Shown: positions 8,353-18,508, counted from the stretch's first letter. The stretch is DNA of 64,000 nucleotides from Desulfomarina profundi (GCF_019703855.1 NZ_AP024086.1:1136501-1200500); one strand, 5' to 3'. The notes: generated from the letters alone by a model not told the origin. Numbers and translations are program-made.

Positions 8353-9278
8353 GCAGGGAACGTGAAGATAGTCGTTAAAATTTATGAAAACCAAATTTAT
8401 TATATAGTACTGATTTGTAACATTCTGGAATTGTAAACTAATTTGCCTGTCGCTTCGATTTTGAAGAGTAGGTACCATAATTTTTGAAAATAAAAGTTGT
8501 GTTTGATTTTTTGAAACAATACGCATCTGTGCTCTTCTGTCCTGTATCAGCGCTGAATCTGTCAAGAGTGCATAACTTATAAATGGAGTGCTTGTCTGGA
8601 TTGTCGGCTGTTTTGGCCTATCATTGTGAAGCAGTTTTCAAGATTTTGGATAACTGGGAAGCTTATTGCATGTAATATAATATGCTGTGTTATTTTACTA
8701 AAAATTCCGGATTCGTGGAATAGCGTGAGTCCTGTCTAGTTGATTGAGCGTTCGCTCACCTTTCTTTAACGTAAAGGTCCATCCTACGGAGTATGCATTA
8801 ACAGCTTTGATTACATGTAATGATGTTGAAATTTTTGAGACTCTTTTTATTTATCATTTAAAAAAGCACGTAAATACAGTCTGATAAAAGTCCTGTCGGG
8901 CGGTTTTTGTCTTCGTTGATGAGAATGATAATTAAATTCCTGAAAATGAATGACGAATGTCCATCCATTCTGTTTTTTGACTTGAGTGTTGTTTAAATAT
9001 TTGATAAATAAAACTGATATGTCGACTTCAGTTCCAAAATGGTATTTAGTATTTCAAATTTTACTGTTCGGTACGGATAGTTTTTTCCTGCACAGTCCAT
9101 TTAACTAAATTGAAAAGGAGGGAATTGCATAAGACAGCAGCGAGGAATGAATTGGCAATTTATTGTGCGCTCAAACAATCACCTGTTTTGTTACGAAAGA
9201 CTTGAACATTTAAGATTGGGCCGATGCAGGAGCAGGTGTTTGATCATGTCATTATTTTTATCCTAAAAGGAGATACAG
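8353..9278. other. Long AT-rich intergenic region between ffh and the MFS gene
   Basis: Holds no convincing gene. It carries an operator-like inverted repeat at 8745-8758 and, just before the transporter, a weak 39-codon open frame (9147-9266) whose stop abuts the transporter's ribosome site. Divergent promoters for ffh (minus) and the transporter (plus) must lie here; only the ffh one is clear to me. Confidence 0.6.
8745..8758. promoter_or_regulatory. TetR-type inverted repeat TGAGCG-TT-CGCTCA
   Basis: Six-base perfect arms with a two-base centre, the size and symmetry of many TetR-family operators. It differs from the GTAACAATGTTAC sites of the propionate genes, so a different regulator is implied. 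It is 520 bp before the MFS gene. Confidence 0.4.
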
Positions 9279-10592
9279 ATGTCACAACAGAATCAATCAG
9301 TTCCGGCGCAAGCATGGGTAACTGTTTTTGCCGGTATGTCAATAAACCTCTGTTTAGGTATTCTTTACGCCTGGAGTATATGGAAGTCAGCTCTTGTGAA
9401 TGTTGATAAGGCTGGTGAAATCATGACCGGAATGAATGCCGGATGGGCCTATCTGAACAACGCTCAGGCGGCTACACCGTTTTCCATCTGTGTTATAATC
9501 TTTGCTCTCCTGATGATTCCCGGTGGACGTATTCAGGATAAACTTGGTCCGAAATTCGGCGCCACACTTGGTGGTTTGACTCTGGCCGTTGGATGTATTG
9601 TTGCCGGTCTTATGAAAAGCTATACCGGAATTATTCTCGGTTTTGGTGTTCTTGGCGGAATTGGAATGGGAATTGGTTACGCTGCCCCTACACCAGCTGC
9701 GTTGAAATGGTTCGGTCCCCACAAACGTGGTCTGATTGCCGGTATCGTTGTTGGTGGTTACGGTGGTGCAGCACTGTATATTGGTGGACTTGGTCAGTAT
9801 CTCATAAACAAATACGGGATAACAGGAAGTTTTATCGGTCTTGGAGTTTTCTTTGCTGTTGTAGTTGTAATCGCTGGACAGTTACTGAAAACCCCGCCGG
9901 AAGGGTATAAACCACCGTCGCTGGAAGGGAGTAATGTCGCTACTGCTGGATCAACAATTACTAACTGGGATCCTGCTGAAGTTGTTAAAACATGGCAGTT
10001 TTATGCTCTCGTCGTTATGTTTATTCTGACAACCCAGTCCGGACTGCTGATTATTGGAAATGCAAAAGGGTTGATGGTCGCAGCTGCCAAGAACATGCCG
10101 TTTTTTGCGGCTAATGCCTGGATTCTTGTTTCCTTTGGTGGTCTTGTTAACGCCTCAGGACGTGTCGGGACAGGATTCTATTCAGATAAAATCGGACGTT
10201 TGAATGCTTACTGTCTTAACTGTGGCGTATCAGCACTTTGTCTCTTTTCCCTGCCTTATATCATCCAGTCTCAAAGTGTAGCACTGCTGTTCCTGGCGGT
10301 TGGTATCGCTTACTGGCAATATGGTGGCGGGTTGGCACTCATGCCTTCTTTTACTGCTGATTTCTTTGGTCCTAAAAATCTTGGTATGAACTACGGCCTC
10401 GTTTTTATCGGTTGGGGTCTTGGTGTTTTTGTTACCAGGCTTGCTGGTACCATTGAGGACGTAACCGGCAGTCTCAATTATGCGTTCTATCTCTCAGGCG
10501 CACTGCTTGTTGCAGGTGTCATACTGGCCCAGATGACCAGGCGACCAATGCATCACACGGAAGAAGCACCTGGAGAGGAAGTCACAGCTTAA
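9279..10592 (+). CDS. MFS transporter, oxalate/formate-antiporter (OFA) family; probable monocarboxylate carrier
   Basis: A 437-residue protein with about 12 membrane helices, the OFA pattern WSIWKSAL after helix 1, PGGRIQDKLGPK in the helix 2-3 loop, GIGMGIGYAAPTPAALKWF in helices 4-5, and FYSDKIGRLNAY between the halves. A clear AAGGAG ribosome site lies 7 bases before ATG 9279. It sits 85 bp before an acetyl-CoA synthetase, so acetate or another short monocarboxylate is a better guess than oxalate; no oxalate-degrading gene is present. Confidence 0.88.
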   Translation: MSQQNQSVPAQAWVTVFAGMSINLCLGILYAWSIWKSALVNVDKAGEIMTGMNAGWAYLNNAQAATPFSICVIIFALLMIPGGRIQDKLGPKFGATLGGLTLAVGCIVAGLMKSYTGIILGFGVLGGIGMGIGYAAPTPAALKWFGPHKRGLIAGIVVGGYGGAALYIGGLGQYLINKYGITGSFIGLGVFFAVVVVIAGQLLKTPPEGYKPPSLEGSNVATAGSTITNWDPAEVVKTWQFYALVVMFILTTQSGLLIIGNAKGLMVAAAKNMPFFAANAWILVSFGGLVNASGRVGTGFYSDKIGRLNAYCLNCGVSALCLFSLPYIIQSQSVALLFLAVGIAYWQYGGGLALMPSFTADFFGPKNLGMNYGLVFIGWGLGVFVTRLAGTIEDVTGSLNYAFYLSGALLVAGVILAQMTRRPMHHTEEAPGEEVTA

Positions 10593-10677
10593 ATCCGGAG
10601 AAGATATCCGGTTTTTTGAGAATGGGTTTGCTGTAATGGACTCGAATTTATAAAGCCATGTATAAGGAGTTATTTTC

Positions 10678-12711
10678 ATGAGTGAAAAGAATGTTGTTGA
10701 AACTTCAGAAGCTGAAATTGCTGTACACTGGCAGGAAGAGGATTATTATATGCCATCCCCGACCTTTATCGGGCAGGCTAATTTAACAGATGAATCCATA
10801 TTTGAGCGATTCAGTCTCGATAATTTCCCGGACTATTATACAGAGTTTGCTGAACTTCTTACCTGGTACAAATATTGGGATGAGGTCCTCGATACCAGTG
10901 ATGCTCCGTGCTGGAAATGGTTTAAAGGTGGTAAGTTGAATGCCAGCTATAATTGTATTGACAGGCATCTGAAGGATAATAAAAATAAAACGGCCATTCA
11001 TTTTGTTCCCGAGCTTGAAGAGGAGAGGGTTCAGCATGTGACATATCAGGAACTTTATGTCAGGGTTAATGAATTTGCGGCACTTCTCCGTGACACGGCC
11101 GGACTGAAAAGAGGTGACCGGGTCACAATTCATATGCCGATGTCAGCCGAACTGCCCATAACAATGCTTGCTTGTGCACGGCTTGGAGTTATTCATTCGG
11201 TGGTATTCGGTGGTTTTTCTGCGAGTGCCTGTGCGGATCGTGTCGTTGACTCTCAAAGCCGTGTATTGATCACAATGGATGCCTATTATCGTGCCGGTAA
11301 CCTGCTGAATCATAAGGCTGTTGATGATGAGGCATGTGAATTGGCCGCCGCTGACGGGCAGAAGGTTGATCAGCTGTTGATCTGGCAGCGTTACCCGGGA
11401 AAAATGTCAACTGATTCACCTCTGGTGGAAGGTCGTGATATTGTAGTAAATGATGAGTTGAAAAAGTATTACGGAGCTCGTGTTGAGCCGGAACAGATGT
11501 TGTCCGAAGATCCGCTTTTCCTGATGTATACAAGCGGGACAACCGGGAAGCCCAAAGGATGTCAGCACAGTACAGGAGGGTATCTTTCTTATGTAACGGC
11601 CATGTCCAAGTATATCCAGGATATACATCCTGAGGATGTTTACTGGTGTATGGCTGATATCGGCTGGATCACCGGACATTCCTTTATTGTATACGGCCCG
11701 CTCGCGCTTTGTGCTTCTTCCGTGATTTATGAAGGTGTTCCCACTTATCCGGATGCCGGCAGATCCTGGCGTATTGCTCAGGAACTTGATGTGAACATTT
11801 TCCATACTGCACCGACTGCTATTCGTGCACTGAGAAAGATCGGTCCGGATGAGCCTGCTAAGTATGACTACAATTTCAAGCATATGACGACCGTTGGTGA
11901 ACCCATTGAGCCGGAGGTATGGAAGTGGTATGAGCGTGAAGTCGGCAAAGGCAAGGCCGTAATCGTTGATACTTACTGGCAGACTGAGACTGGCGGATTC
12001 CTCTGTAGTACCGTACCTGGTATTCAGGGTATGAAACCGGGCAGCGCCGGACCTGGTGTTCCTGGCATTCATCCGATCATTTTCGATGAAAATGGTGAGG
12101 TTCTGCCAAGCGGTTCCGGAAAGGCCGGTAATATCTGTATTCAGAATCCGTGGCCGGGTTGTTTTATGACCATCTGGGGTGACAGGGATCGTTTTGTTGA
12201 CACCTATTTTTCTATGTATAATAAGGATCCAAACAGCAAGGACTGGCGAGACTGGCCATACCTGACAGGTGATGCGGCCGTTGAGGCGCCAGATGGTTAT
12301 TTCAGGATTCTTGGGCGTATTGATGATGTTATCAATGTTTCGGGTCATCGCCTTGGTACCAAGGAAATTGAATCGGCAGCCCTTACTGTTGAAGAAGTTG
12401 CAGAAGCTGCTGTTGTGCCTGTTAATCATGAGATTAAAGGTAAGGAGCCGGAACTGTATGTATCTCTCAAGCCTGGATATGAGGCAACTCCTGAGCTGCA
12501 GCAGAAAATTGCTGATGCGATTACCTTCCAGATTGGTAAGATTGCTAAGTGTAAGAATGTCTGGATTGTACCTGATATGCCAAAGACCCGTTCCGGTAAG
12601 ATCATGAGAAGGGTTCTCGGTGCCATCTCTAACAGAGGTGATGTCGGAAATGTTATGACTCTGGCCAATCCTGAAATTGTAGAAGAGATTCAGAATATGG
12701 TTGGTGAATAA
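10678..12711 (+). CDS. acs: Acetyl-CoA synthetase, AMP-forming
   Basis: Activates acetate (or a similar short acid) with ATP and CoA via acetyl-AMP. 677 residues; seen: adenylation loop YTSGTTGKPKG near residue 284, YWQTETGG near 431, GRIDDVINVSGHR in the hinge/C-terminal region, and TRSGKIMRR with Lys641, the position acetylated by Pat-type enzymes to switch Acs off. Good AAGGAG site before ATG 10678. Likely co-transcribed with the MFS gene and ended by the terminator at 12798. An AcuC-like deacetylase at 36374 could reverse the acetylation. Confidence 0.93.
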   Translation: MSEKNVVETSEAEIAVHWQEEDYYMPSPTFIGQANLTDESIFERFSLDNFPDYYTEFAELLTWYKYWDEVLDTSDAPCWKWFKGGKLNASYNCIDRHLKDNKNKTAIHFVPELEEERVQHVTYQELYVRVNEFAALLRDTAGLKRGDRVTIHMPMSAELPITMLACARLGVIHSVVFGGFSASACADRVVDSQSRVLITMDAYYRAGNLLNHKAVDDEACELAAADGQKVDQLLIWQRYPGKMSTDSPLVEGRDIVVNDELKKYYGARVEPEQMLSEDPLFLMYTSGTTGKPKGCQHSTGGYLSYVTAMSKYIQDIHPEDVYWCMADIGWITGHSFIVYGPLALCASSVIYEGVPTYPDAGRSWRIAQELDVNIFHTAPTAIRALRKIGPDEPAKYDYNFKHMTTVGEPIEPEVWKWYEREVGKGKAVIVDTYWQTETGGFLCSTVPGIQGMKPGSAGPGVPGIHPIIFDENGEVLPSGSGKAGNICIQNPWPGCFMTIWGDRDRFVDTYFSMYNKDPNSKDWRDWPYLTGDAAVEAPDGYFRILGRIDDVINVSGHRLGTKEIESAALTVEEVAEAAVVPVNHEIKGKEPELYVSLKPGYEATPELQQKIADAITFQIGKIAKCKNVWIVPDMPKTRSGKIMRRVLGAISNRGDVGNVMTLANPEIVEEIQNMVGE

Positions 12712-12797
12712 ACCTGTTCCCCGGATTTTCTGAACGGTCTGGTACCGGTCGGGAAATCCGGACTGGAAGTTGTATCTTTAGTAGTCCACTCTCCCAA

Positions 12798-12836
12798 AAA
12801 GGGAATCCTGTTGTGGGATTCCCTTTTTTTTTGTTT
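12798..12836 (+). terminator. Rho-independent terminator after acs
   Basis: Stem AAGGGAATCC paired with GGGATTCCCTT (one offset base) around a short loop, followed by a run of T. Ends the transporter-acs unit. Confidence 0.88.
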
Positions 12837-12932
12837 TTTCAGATGTTATGGGGGCAACAGTAGATATTTTCGGTAAAAAAGAGTAAAAAGGAAAACATTG
12901 TGAACTGAGAAATATGTCTGAGAATCCGCTAC

Positions 12933-13022
12933 AGAAGGTACTTCTGCCGCAGTCGGATTTTCATTCTTTTTTTGTCCTGAGGGCATAAATTCCCACAGGG
13001 CGCAAGTAGCTGAGCCTTTGTG
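12933..13022 (+). repeat. Dispersed repeat family 1, copy R1b
   Basis: AAGGTACTTCTGCCGCAGTC, GGATTTTCATTC, GGGCATAAATTCCC and GCTGAGCC occur in the same order as in R1a and R1e. It fills most of the gap between the acs terminator and the next gene (12837-13045) and ends about 23 bp before that gene's start. Confidence 0.75.
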
Positions 13023-13045
13023 GTAGTCATATTTTCGGGACAATT

Positions 13046-13705
13046 ATGGAAAATGATTTTTATTTGCCGTACCTTCTTGATTATTCAAACCTGACAGCAG
13101 AAAGTACGGTAATTTTTGTAATTGCAATCATGGCAGCGATTATTGTCAATGCAGAAGGACAGGCTTTTCTCGCAACTTTTCTCGGGGATTCGCGAACTGA
13201 TGTGAAAGACAGGTTTCATTTCAATGTTTTTCTTCATATGTCCATTCCGGGAATGCTCTGTTTTCTGGTTGCAGGATTTGGATGGGTGAAGGAGATAGAG
13301 ATAAACTCAAATAAATTTAAAAACTACCCGCGATTGTCTCTTGTGATCAGCAGGCTGGCTGGTCCTCTTGCCAATATCCTTCTGGCAAATATAGCAGCCA
13401 GTCTTTCGTGGATACTTGGAAATTTTGGATTTGTGGATAAGGTCTTTTCCTCAATGGTCGCAGTGAATATCACAATGGCGGTTTATGGTTTGCTGCCTGT
13501 ACCTCCTTTGCCGGGTTCGTCGCTCCTTTTTGCTTTTTTCCCCGATAATCACACTTTTGACAGGCTGAAACACTGGCTCTGTAAAATCGGGCCATTTCTA
13601 CTGATCGGTGGATTTGGCCTGATCAGGCTCTCAGGGTGGGAGGGAGTCAGTTCACTTGTTAATCCCATTGTTGTTTCTCTGATGAAATTCACCCTTGATT
13701 TTTAA
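13046..13705 (+). CDS. Site-2-protease (M50)-like membrane protein lacking the catalytic residues
   Basis: 219 residues, about five to six membrane helices. The order of blocks is that of YwhC-type M50 proteases: a first helix with NAEGQA (35-40) where HExxH should be, SRLAGPLANILLANIAA (102-118), and VNITMAVYGLLPVPPLPG (140-157) where active members have N-x-x-P-x-P-x-L-D-G. Both the zinc His residues and the Asp ligand are absent, so it is probably not a protease. Could be a pseudo-protease binding membrane substrates. No SD-like site is obvious at 13046. Confidence 0.72.
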   Translation: MENDFYLPYLLDYSNLTAESTVIFVIAIMAAIIVNAEGQAFLATFLGDSRTDVKDRFHFNVFLHMSIPGMLCFLVAGFGWVKEIEINSNKFKNYPRLSLVISRLAGPLANILLANIAASLSWILGNFGFVDKVFSSMVAVNITMAVYGLLPVPPLPGSSLLFAFFPDNHTFDRLKHWLCKIGPFLLIGGFGLIRLSGWEGVSSLVNPIVVSLMKFTLDF

Positions 13706-13745
13706 CAACCGGATCCCGAGAATACCCGATGATACACACTGATAT

Positions 13746-13786
13746 TTGAACCCATCGAGTGCTGTGAATTGCATCGACGGGTTCAA
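13746..13786. repeat. Inverted repeat between convergent genes
   Basis: TTGAACCCATCGA and TCGACGGGTTCAA form 13 pairs with one mismatch around a 15-base loop. It has no T-run on either side; position between convergent genes suggests a hairpin that limits read-through. Confidence 0.5.
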
Positions 13787-13840
13787 TGACAGGAGGGCAT
13801 AATGCAAGGGCAATGTACAGTAAGAATACTGCTTTCTTCT

Positions 13841-15723
13841 TTATGCCAGTTCATTGAATTTACAGCTCAAGATAAGGTCCCCGTCCTCGTACCTTGTTTT
13901 AACCTTGTATGGCAGGGTTTTGAAGAGTGAAATCATGGCTTTGTTGCTGGGGAAGGTGTAGGCCATCAGTCCGGACACACCGTTTGCCCTGGCGGCGGCA
14001 GCAAGTTTTTTCAGGAATATCTTGCCCAGTCCCTTGCCCTGATACTCCTTGGATACGGAAAAGGCAACCTCCGTCATGTTGATATCTTTGAGTTTCATGC
14101 TTTCGGCAACGGCAACAACCTTGCTGAAACCAAATTCTCCCACAACCGCGACAAGGGTCAGGTCATTTATATAGTCAACATTGGAGCGTGACTCCATTTC
14201 TGGACGACCAAAAATTGTTTTCTGGCAGAAGAAACGTGAGAGGACATCCTCCTTGGGAAGGCTGTAGTAATGTTCCTGGATTCTTCTTTCATCAACAGGT
14301 TTGGCCGGGCGGATGGTGACTTTTTCTCCGTCAATGTTAATTGTGCTTTCCAACTGAACAGGATATACGGCCCTGGCCGCTTCACCAAGGTTCCTTTCTG
14401 GTCCTATATAGCCGAGTTTTTTGGCTTTTTCAAACAACTCCTCCCGGAATTGGGGGTGGGCGATAGTGATCATTGCCACCACTCTTTCCTGGATTGATTT
14501 ACCGAACAGGTTGACTGCACCATATTCAGTTACCACGTAGTGAACATCCCCCTGGGAACGACGACTATAGTGTCAACTATATGTGGAACGATATTGGATT
14601 CAAGGCCGTTTTCTGTTTCAGATGCGGAAAAAAGCATCAGAATTGATCTGCCGCCGTTTGATCGCCTGGCACCACGTACGAAGTCGGGAATTCCAGAAAC
14701 ACCCGCAAATCTAGTAGATGCAGCAGCTTCTGCAACAACTTGACCGGTAAGATCCATGGTTCTGGCAACATTCATTGATACCATTCTATTGTGGCGGGAG
14801 ATGATGAAGGGATCATTGACGTAGTCTGAAGGGTGAAAGTCAATCGCCGGGTTGTCGTTTAGAAATTCATAGAGGTCGGCACTGCCGATGGCCATGGAAG
14901 CAACCATTTTTCCATCGTTAAATCCTTTTTTGCGATTGTTTATGTTACCCCTGGCGTACAGTGACATGATGTCATCAGTGAGGAACTGGGAGTGCACGCC
15001 GAGGTCATTTTTGTCAGAAAGACCCTGGAGAGTGGCCTGGGACGCAGCATCAAGTCCAATCTGCAGGGTTGAGCCATCCTCAATCAACTTGGCGATATGA
15101 TGACCTATTCTCTGGGCGGGTTCGGATGGCTCTTTGGAGGGAGGGACAGACAGGAGTTCCTCTTCGTGTTCTACTATGAGATTTACATCGTTGACATGGA
15201 TAAAACTCTGTCCCATCACCCGGGGCATTTTGGGGTTTACCTGAGCGATGACAAATTCAGCGGATCTCGCTGCCGCCAGAGTTACATCAACCGAAATACC
15301 GAGACTCATCCAGCCGAAGTCATCCGGCGGAGATACCTGGATCAGGGCAACATTCAGAGGGAGTTTGCGGGTTGTAAACAGGGCAGGGACGTCAGACATG
15401 TTCATCGGTGTGACAAAGCGTTGCTGTCTGGCTATTGATTCGGATCTGGTGGACCCAAGGTAGATTGAGCGAATATTAAGACTTGTATCCCTGGTTTTGT
15501 CGGCAATGGCAGTAAGTGAAACAGTTTCCCGGCCGAGGAGTCTGACTATTTCCAGCCCGCTGAAGTGATTGGCCCTTTCTGTCAGAATCTGTACAAGAAT
15601 CTGCGGTTCTCCGCAGCCCGATCCAATAAAAACTCTCTGGCCGGAGCGGATTTTTTCGATAGCTTTCAAGGGTGATGTCTTTTTTTCAATGTACGTATCT
15701 GCCCAGTAATCGGAGTTCGGCAT
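13841..15723 (-). CDS. Acetyl-CoA hydrolase/CoA-transferase fused to a GNAT acetyltransferase domain, split by a one-base deletion
   Basis: The first ~400 residues are a 4-hydroxybutyrate/acetyl-CoA hydrolase-type CoA transferase (FIGSGCGEPQ near 33, QVSPPDDFGWMSLGISVD, catalytic-loop region NDLGVHSQFLTDD, and VVTEYGAVNLFGKS). From about residue 440 a GNAT domain follows, with the acetyl-CoA loop EYQGKGLGKIFLKKL. The frame breaks where VPRGDVHYVVTEYG is expected, at five G on the minus strand (plus C 14548-14552); six G give an uninterrupted 627-residue protein. Such fusions are known in Desulfobacterota. It could recycle acetyl-CoA and acetylate a protein or small molecule. Confidence 0.88.
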
Positions 15724-15848
15724 TATTGTTCCTTTGGTCTTATGGGGAAAGAATTATATCAAGGGATATCCCTGAGTTGTAAAGTCTGTGTAGTCTGTTT
15801 TTCTGCTGTGAGCATTTGATTAATTTTGAATTGCTGAATTCTGGTCAT

Positions 15849-15876
15849 AGTATAATCAGGACTGGTGCATTCTCAA
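15849..15876 (-). promoter_or_regulatory. Likely sigma-70 promoter of the acetyl-CoA hydrolase-GNAT gene
   Basis: Minus-strand TTGAGA (15876-15871), 16-base spacer, TATACT (15854-15849), about 125 bases before the start codon. Confidence 0.45.
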
Positions 15877-15957
15877 TCAGTTTTTGCTGCAATCAGAGAA
15901 TCTGAAATGAAGGTGTTGATGTTGTTTGAAATTATACTGCCACCTCATCTGCATTTC

Positions 15958-16099
15958 TCATCAGTTCAGGCGGCGTCAGCTTCAAAGTTCCCGGAGCCTG
16001 CGCTTGCCTGGCTGTAATTTATAGTGGCCTGTATTTACTGTCGGAATACTGTAGAAGGTGGTGTCGCCCGGACTGACCTTGTGTGAACATTGTGTATAT
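15958..16099 (+). repeat. Dispersed repeat family 2, copy R2a
   Basis: Shares with 38084-38225 nearly its whole length: CTCATCAGTTC, GGCGGCGTCAGCTTCAA, CTGCGCTT-CCTGGC, TTATAGTG, GTCG-CC-GGACTGA and GAACATTGTGTA-AT. A third, shorter copy is at 58920. Confidence 0.8.
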
Positions 16100-16269
16100 T
16101 TTATTCGATCATTGATGGTTGATTCATTGGTTGGATTTAATAGTTATTTTTAAAATTGACACAAGGTTCATGGAAAATGCGGGTCAAATGCCATTAAAAT
16201 GTTTGCATGGTGAGGCGAATACCTTCGCTTTTGAATACCAACTTGCTCTTGAATTGACCATTATTATGT

Positions 16270-16282
16270 GTAACAATGTTCT
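16270..16282 (+). promoter_or_regulatory. Operator-like site, distal, before prpE
   Basis: GTAACAATGTTCT, matching 11 of 13 bases of the perfect palindrome at 35886; the identical 13 bases occur reversed at 31208. It is 228 bp upstream of a second site. Confidence 0.6.
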
Positions 16283-16497
16283 TTTTATTGCTGTGTAAAA
16301 CCAAAATATAAACTTAAAAATATCATAAAAACAGTAGATTAAGTGTATTATTTTGAAAAAACGATAGATTTTATTTAGTGTTTCATGAGGGTCTTACTAT
16401 TGGTAGTGATATTTAAGTGTAATCTGTAACATATAGTAATAACTATAAAATAAATAATATGGAATTATAGTTGGCGGAAACTCTTTTTTTGGTCAGA

Positions 16498-16510
16498 GTA
16501 ACAATGTTAA
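16498..16510 (+). promoter_or_regulatory. Operator-like site, proximal, before prpE
   Basis: GTAACAATGTTAA, 12 of 13 bases of the palindrome GTAACAATGTTAC, about 90 bp before the prpE start. Likely bound by one or both TetR proteins encoded at 30431 and 35076. Confidence 0.65.
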
Positions 16511-16599
16511 TATTGTTCTTGAACTCTGCTCCTCTTTGCGTTATAGAGAGCAGTGGAGACTGGTGAGTGGACTAAAATTCAGACTGAAAAGGAGTGATT

Positions 16600-18495
16600 A
16601 TGACTAGTTTTGATGCTGTGTTTCAAAGTAGTATTAATAATCCTGAGGAGTTTTGGGCGGAGGCTGCAAAAAATATCACCTGGTATAAGGAGTATGACAA
16701 GGTGCTTGATTCATCCAACCCGCCATTTTACAAATGGTATCCCGGGGGGAAGATGAATACGTGTTACAACGCCATTGATCGACACGTTGAAAATGGACGG
16801 GCAGATCAGACGGCAATTATTTATGACAGCCCTGTCACGAACACCATAAGGAAAATCAGTTATAAGGAACTCCTTGATCAGGTGTCCACTTTTGCCGGAG
16901 TGTTGAAAGGAATGGGTGTCGGCAAGGGGGATACGGTTGTAATCTATATGCCGATGATCCCTGAGGCAGCGGTAGCCATGTTGGCCTGTGCAAGGCTGGG
17001 AGCCATTCATTCTGTGGTTTTTGGCGGTTTTGCTCCCCATGAGCTGGCCATCAGGGTTGACCATGCTCAGCCGAAAGTTATTGTAACTGCATCCGGGGCC
17101 ATTGAGGGTGTGAAGAACCTGGCTTACAAACCACTCGTGGACAGTGCAATTGAGCAGTCAACCCATAAGGTCGATAAGGTCATCCTGTTTCAGAGGGATT
17201 TTGTCAAAGCCGATATGATAGACGGACGTGATTTTGACTGGAATGAGATGATGGAAAAGAGTGAGCCGGCCGATTGTGTTGAAGTTGATGCTACGGATCC
17301 TCTATATATTTTGTACACCTCGGGAACAACAGGAATGCCCAAAGGCGTTCTCAGGGATAATGGCGGTCATGCCGTGGCCCTTTACTGGACCATGAAAAAC
17401 CTCTACGATATAAATCCGGGAGAGGTGTGGTGGTCTGCTTCTGATGTCGGCTGGGTTGTGGGACATTCTTATATAGTTTACGGTCCGCTTCTTCAGGGTT
17501 CCACTACAGTTTTTTATGAAGGAAAACCTATTGGTACACCTGATGCCGGTGCATTCTGGAGGGTCATATCCGAGCATAAGGTGAAGGCTCTTTTTACTGC
17601 GCCTACAGCTTTCAGGGCTATCAAGAAAGAGGATCCGGATGGGTTGCTCTTTAAAAAATATGATACATCATGCTTTGAATGTCTCTATCTTGCCGGGGAA
17701 AGAACAGACCCGGATACCCTGCACTGGGCGGAAGATCTTCTCGGGGTTCCTGTTATAGATCACTGGTGGCAGACGGAAACCGGATGGGCTATCGTCGGGA
17801 ACTGTCGTGGTATTGAGGAATTACCTGTGAAAGAAGGTTCACCGACCAAGCCGATGCCGGGATATGATGTGAAAATTCTGGACGACGAAGGAAAGGAACT
17901 GCCGGCCGGACAGGAAGGCAATATTGTTGTTAAACTGCCGTTGCCTCCGGGGACATTGACTACCCTGTGGCGCAATGACGAGCGGTTTGTGAAATCATAT
18001 ATGACTACTTTCCCCGGATACTATGAAACCAGTGATGGTGGATATATAGATGAAGACGGGTATGTCTATGTCATGGGACGTATGGATGATGTTATCAATA
18101 TTGCGGGACATCGTCTGTCAACCGGAGCCATGGAAGAAATAATTGCCAATCATCCTGATATCGCGGAATGTGCTGTTTTTGGTGTGGATGACAAGTTGAA
18201 AGGGCAGTTGCCTGTGGGATTTTTTGTTGTGAAAGCAGGTGTTACAAGAGATCCTGTCGAAATCAAGGATGAACTGGTCAAGATGGTTCGTGAGTCCATA
18301 GGGCCGATTGCCTGTTTCAGAGAGGCGACTCAGGTGGTGAGACTGCCTAAGACCCGTTCCGGCAAAATCCTTCGTGGGACCATGCGGTCAATTGCCAACA
18401 ATAAAGACTATAATATGCCGTCAACTATTGACGATCCTGTAATTCTCGATGAAATCACAGATACATTGAGAGAGATGGGATACGTGAAAAAGTAG
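16600..18495 (+). CDS. prpE: Propionyl-CoA synthetase (PrpE/ACSS3-like), AMP-forming
   Basis: Activates propionate to propionyl-CoA at the entry of the methylmalonyl-CoA route. 631 residues from ATG 16600, which has AAGGAG six bases upstream; a GTG at 16594 is inside that site's reach and less likely. Seen: YTSGTTGMPKGVLRDNGGH near residue 239, WWQTETGW near 389, GRMDDVINIAGHRLSTGAMEE typical of PrpE, and TRSGKILRG with acetylatable Lys589. It heads the run sucC-sucD-transcarboxylase but is closed by a terminator. Two operator-like sites lie upstream. Confidence 0.92.
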   Translation: MTSFDAVFQSSINNPEEFWAEAAKNITWYKEYDKVLDSSNPPFYKWYPGGKMNTCYNAIDRHVENGRADQTAIIYDSPVTNTIRKISYKELLDQVSTFAGVLKGMGVGKGDTVVIYMPMIPEAAVAMLACARLGAIHSVVFGGFAPHELAIRVDHAQPKVIVTASGAIEGVKNLAYKPLVDSAIEQSTHKVDKVILFQRDFVKADMIDGRDFDWNEMMEKSEPADCVEVDATDPLYILYTSGTTGMPKGVLRDNGGHAVALYWTMKNLYDINPGEVWWSASDVGWVVGHSYIVYGPLLQGSTTVFYEGKPIGTPDAGAFWRVISEHKVKALFTAPTAFRAIKKEDPDGLLFKKYDTSCFECLYLAGERTDPDTLHWAEDLLGVPVIDHWWQTETGWAIVGNCRGIEELPVKEGSPTKPMPGYDVKILDDEGKELPAGQEGNIVVKLPLPPGTLTTLWRNDERFVKSYMTTFPGYYETSDGGYIDEDGYVYVMGRMDDVINIAGHRLSTGAMEEIIANHPDIAECAVFGVDDKLKGQLPVGFFVVKAGVTRDPVEIKDELVKMVRESIGPIACFREATQVVRLPKTRSGKILRGTMRSIANNKDYNMPSTIDDPVILDEITDTLREMGYVKK

Positions 18496-18508
18496 ACGTG
18501 CCGGATAG

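Larger units (their letters stand above)
15724..16599. other. Divergent regulatory region before the propionyl-CoA synthetase
   Basis: No gene seen. It holds the minus-strand promoter at 15849, repeat copy R2a (15958-16099) and two operator-like sites (16270, 16498). The stretch 16290-16480 is very AT-rich. Confidence 0.65.

Noticed and set aside
8344-8565. 73-codon minus-strand open frame upstream of ffh
   Set aside because: No ribosome site, AT-rich composition and no recognisable domain; it starts beyond the ffh promoter and overlaps its -35 box.
9279-10592. Calling the transporter an oxalate/formate antiporter
   Set aside because: Family match is to OFA, but the neighbour is an acetyl-CoA synthetase and no frc/oxc genes are present, so the substrate is left open.
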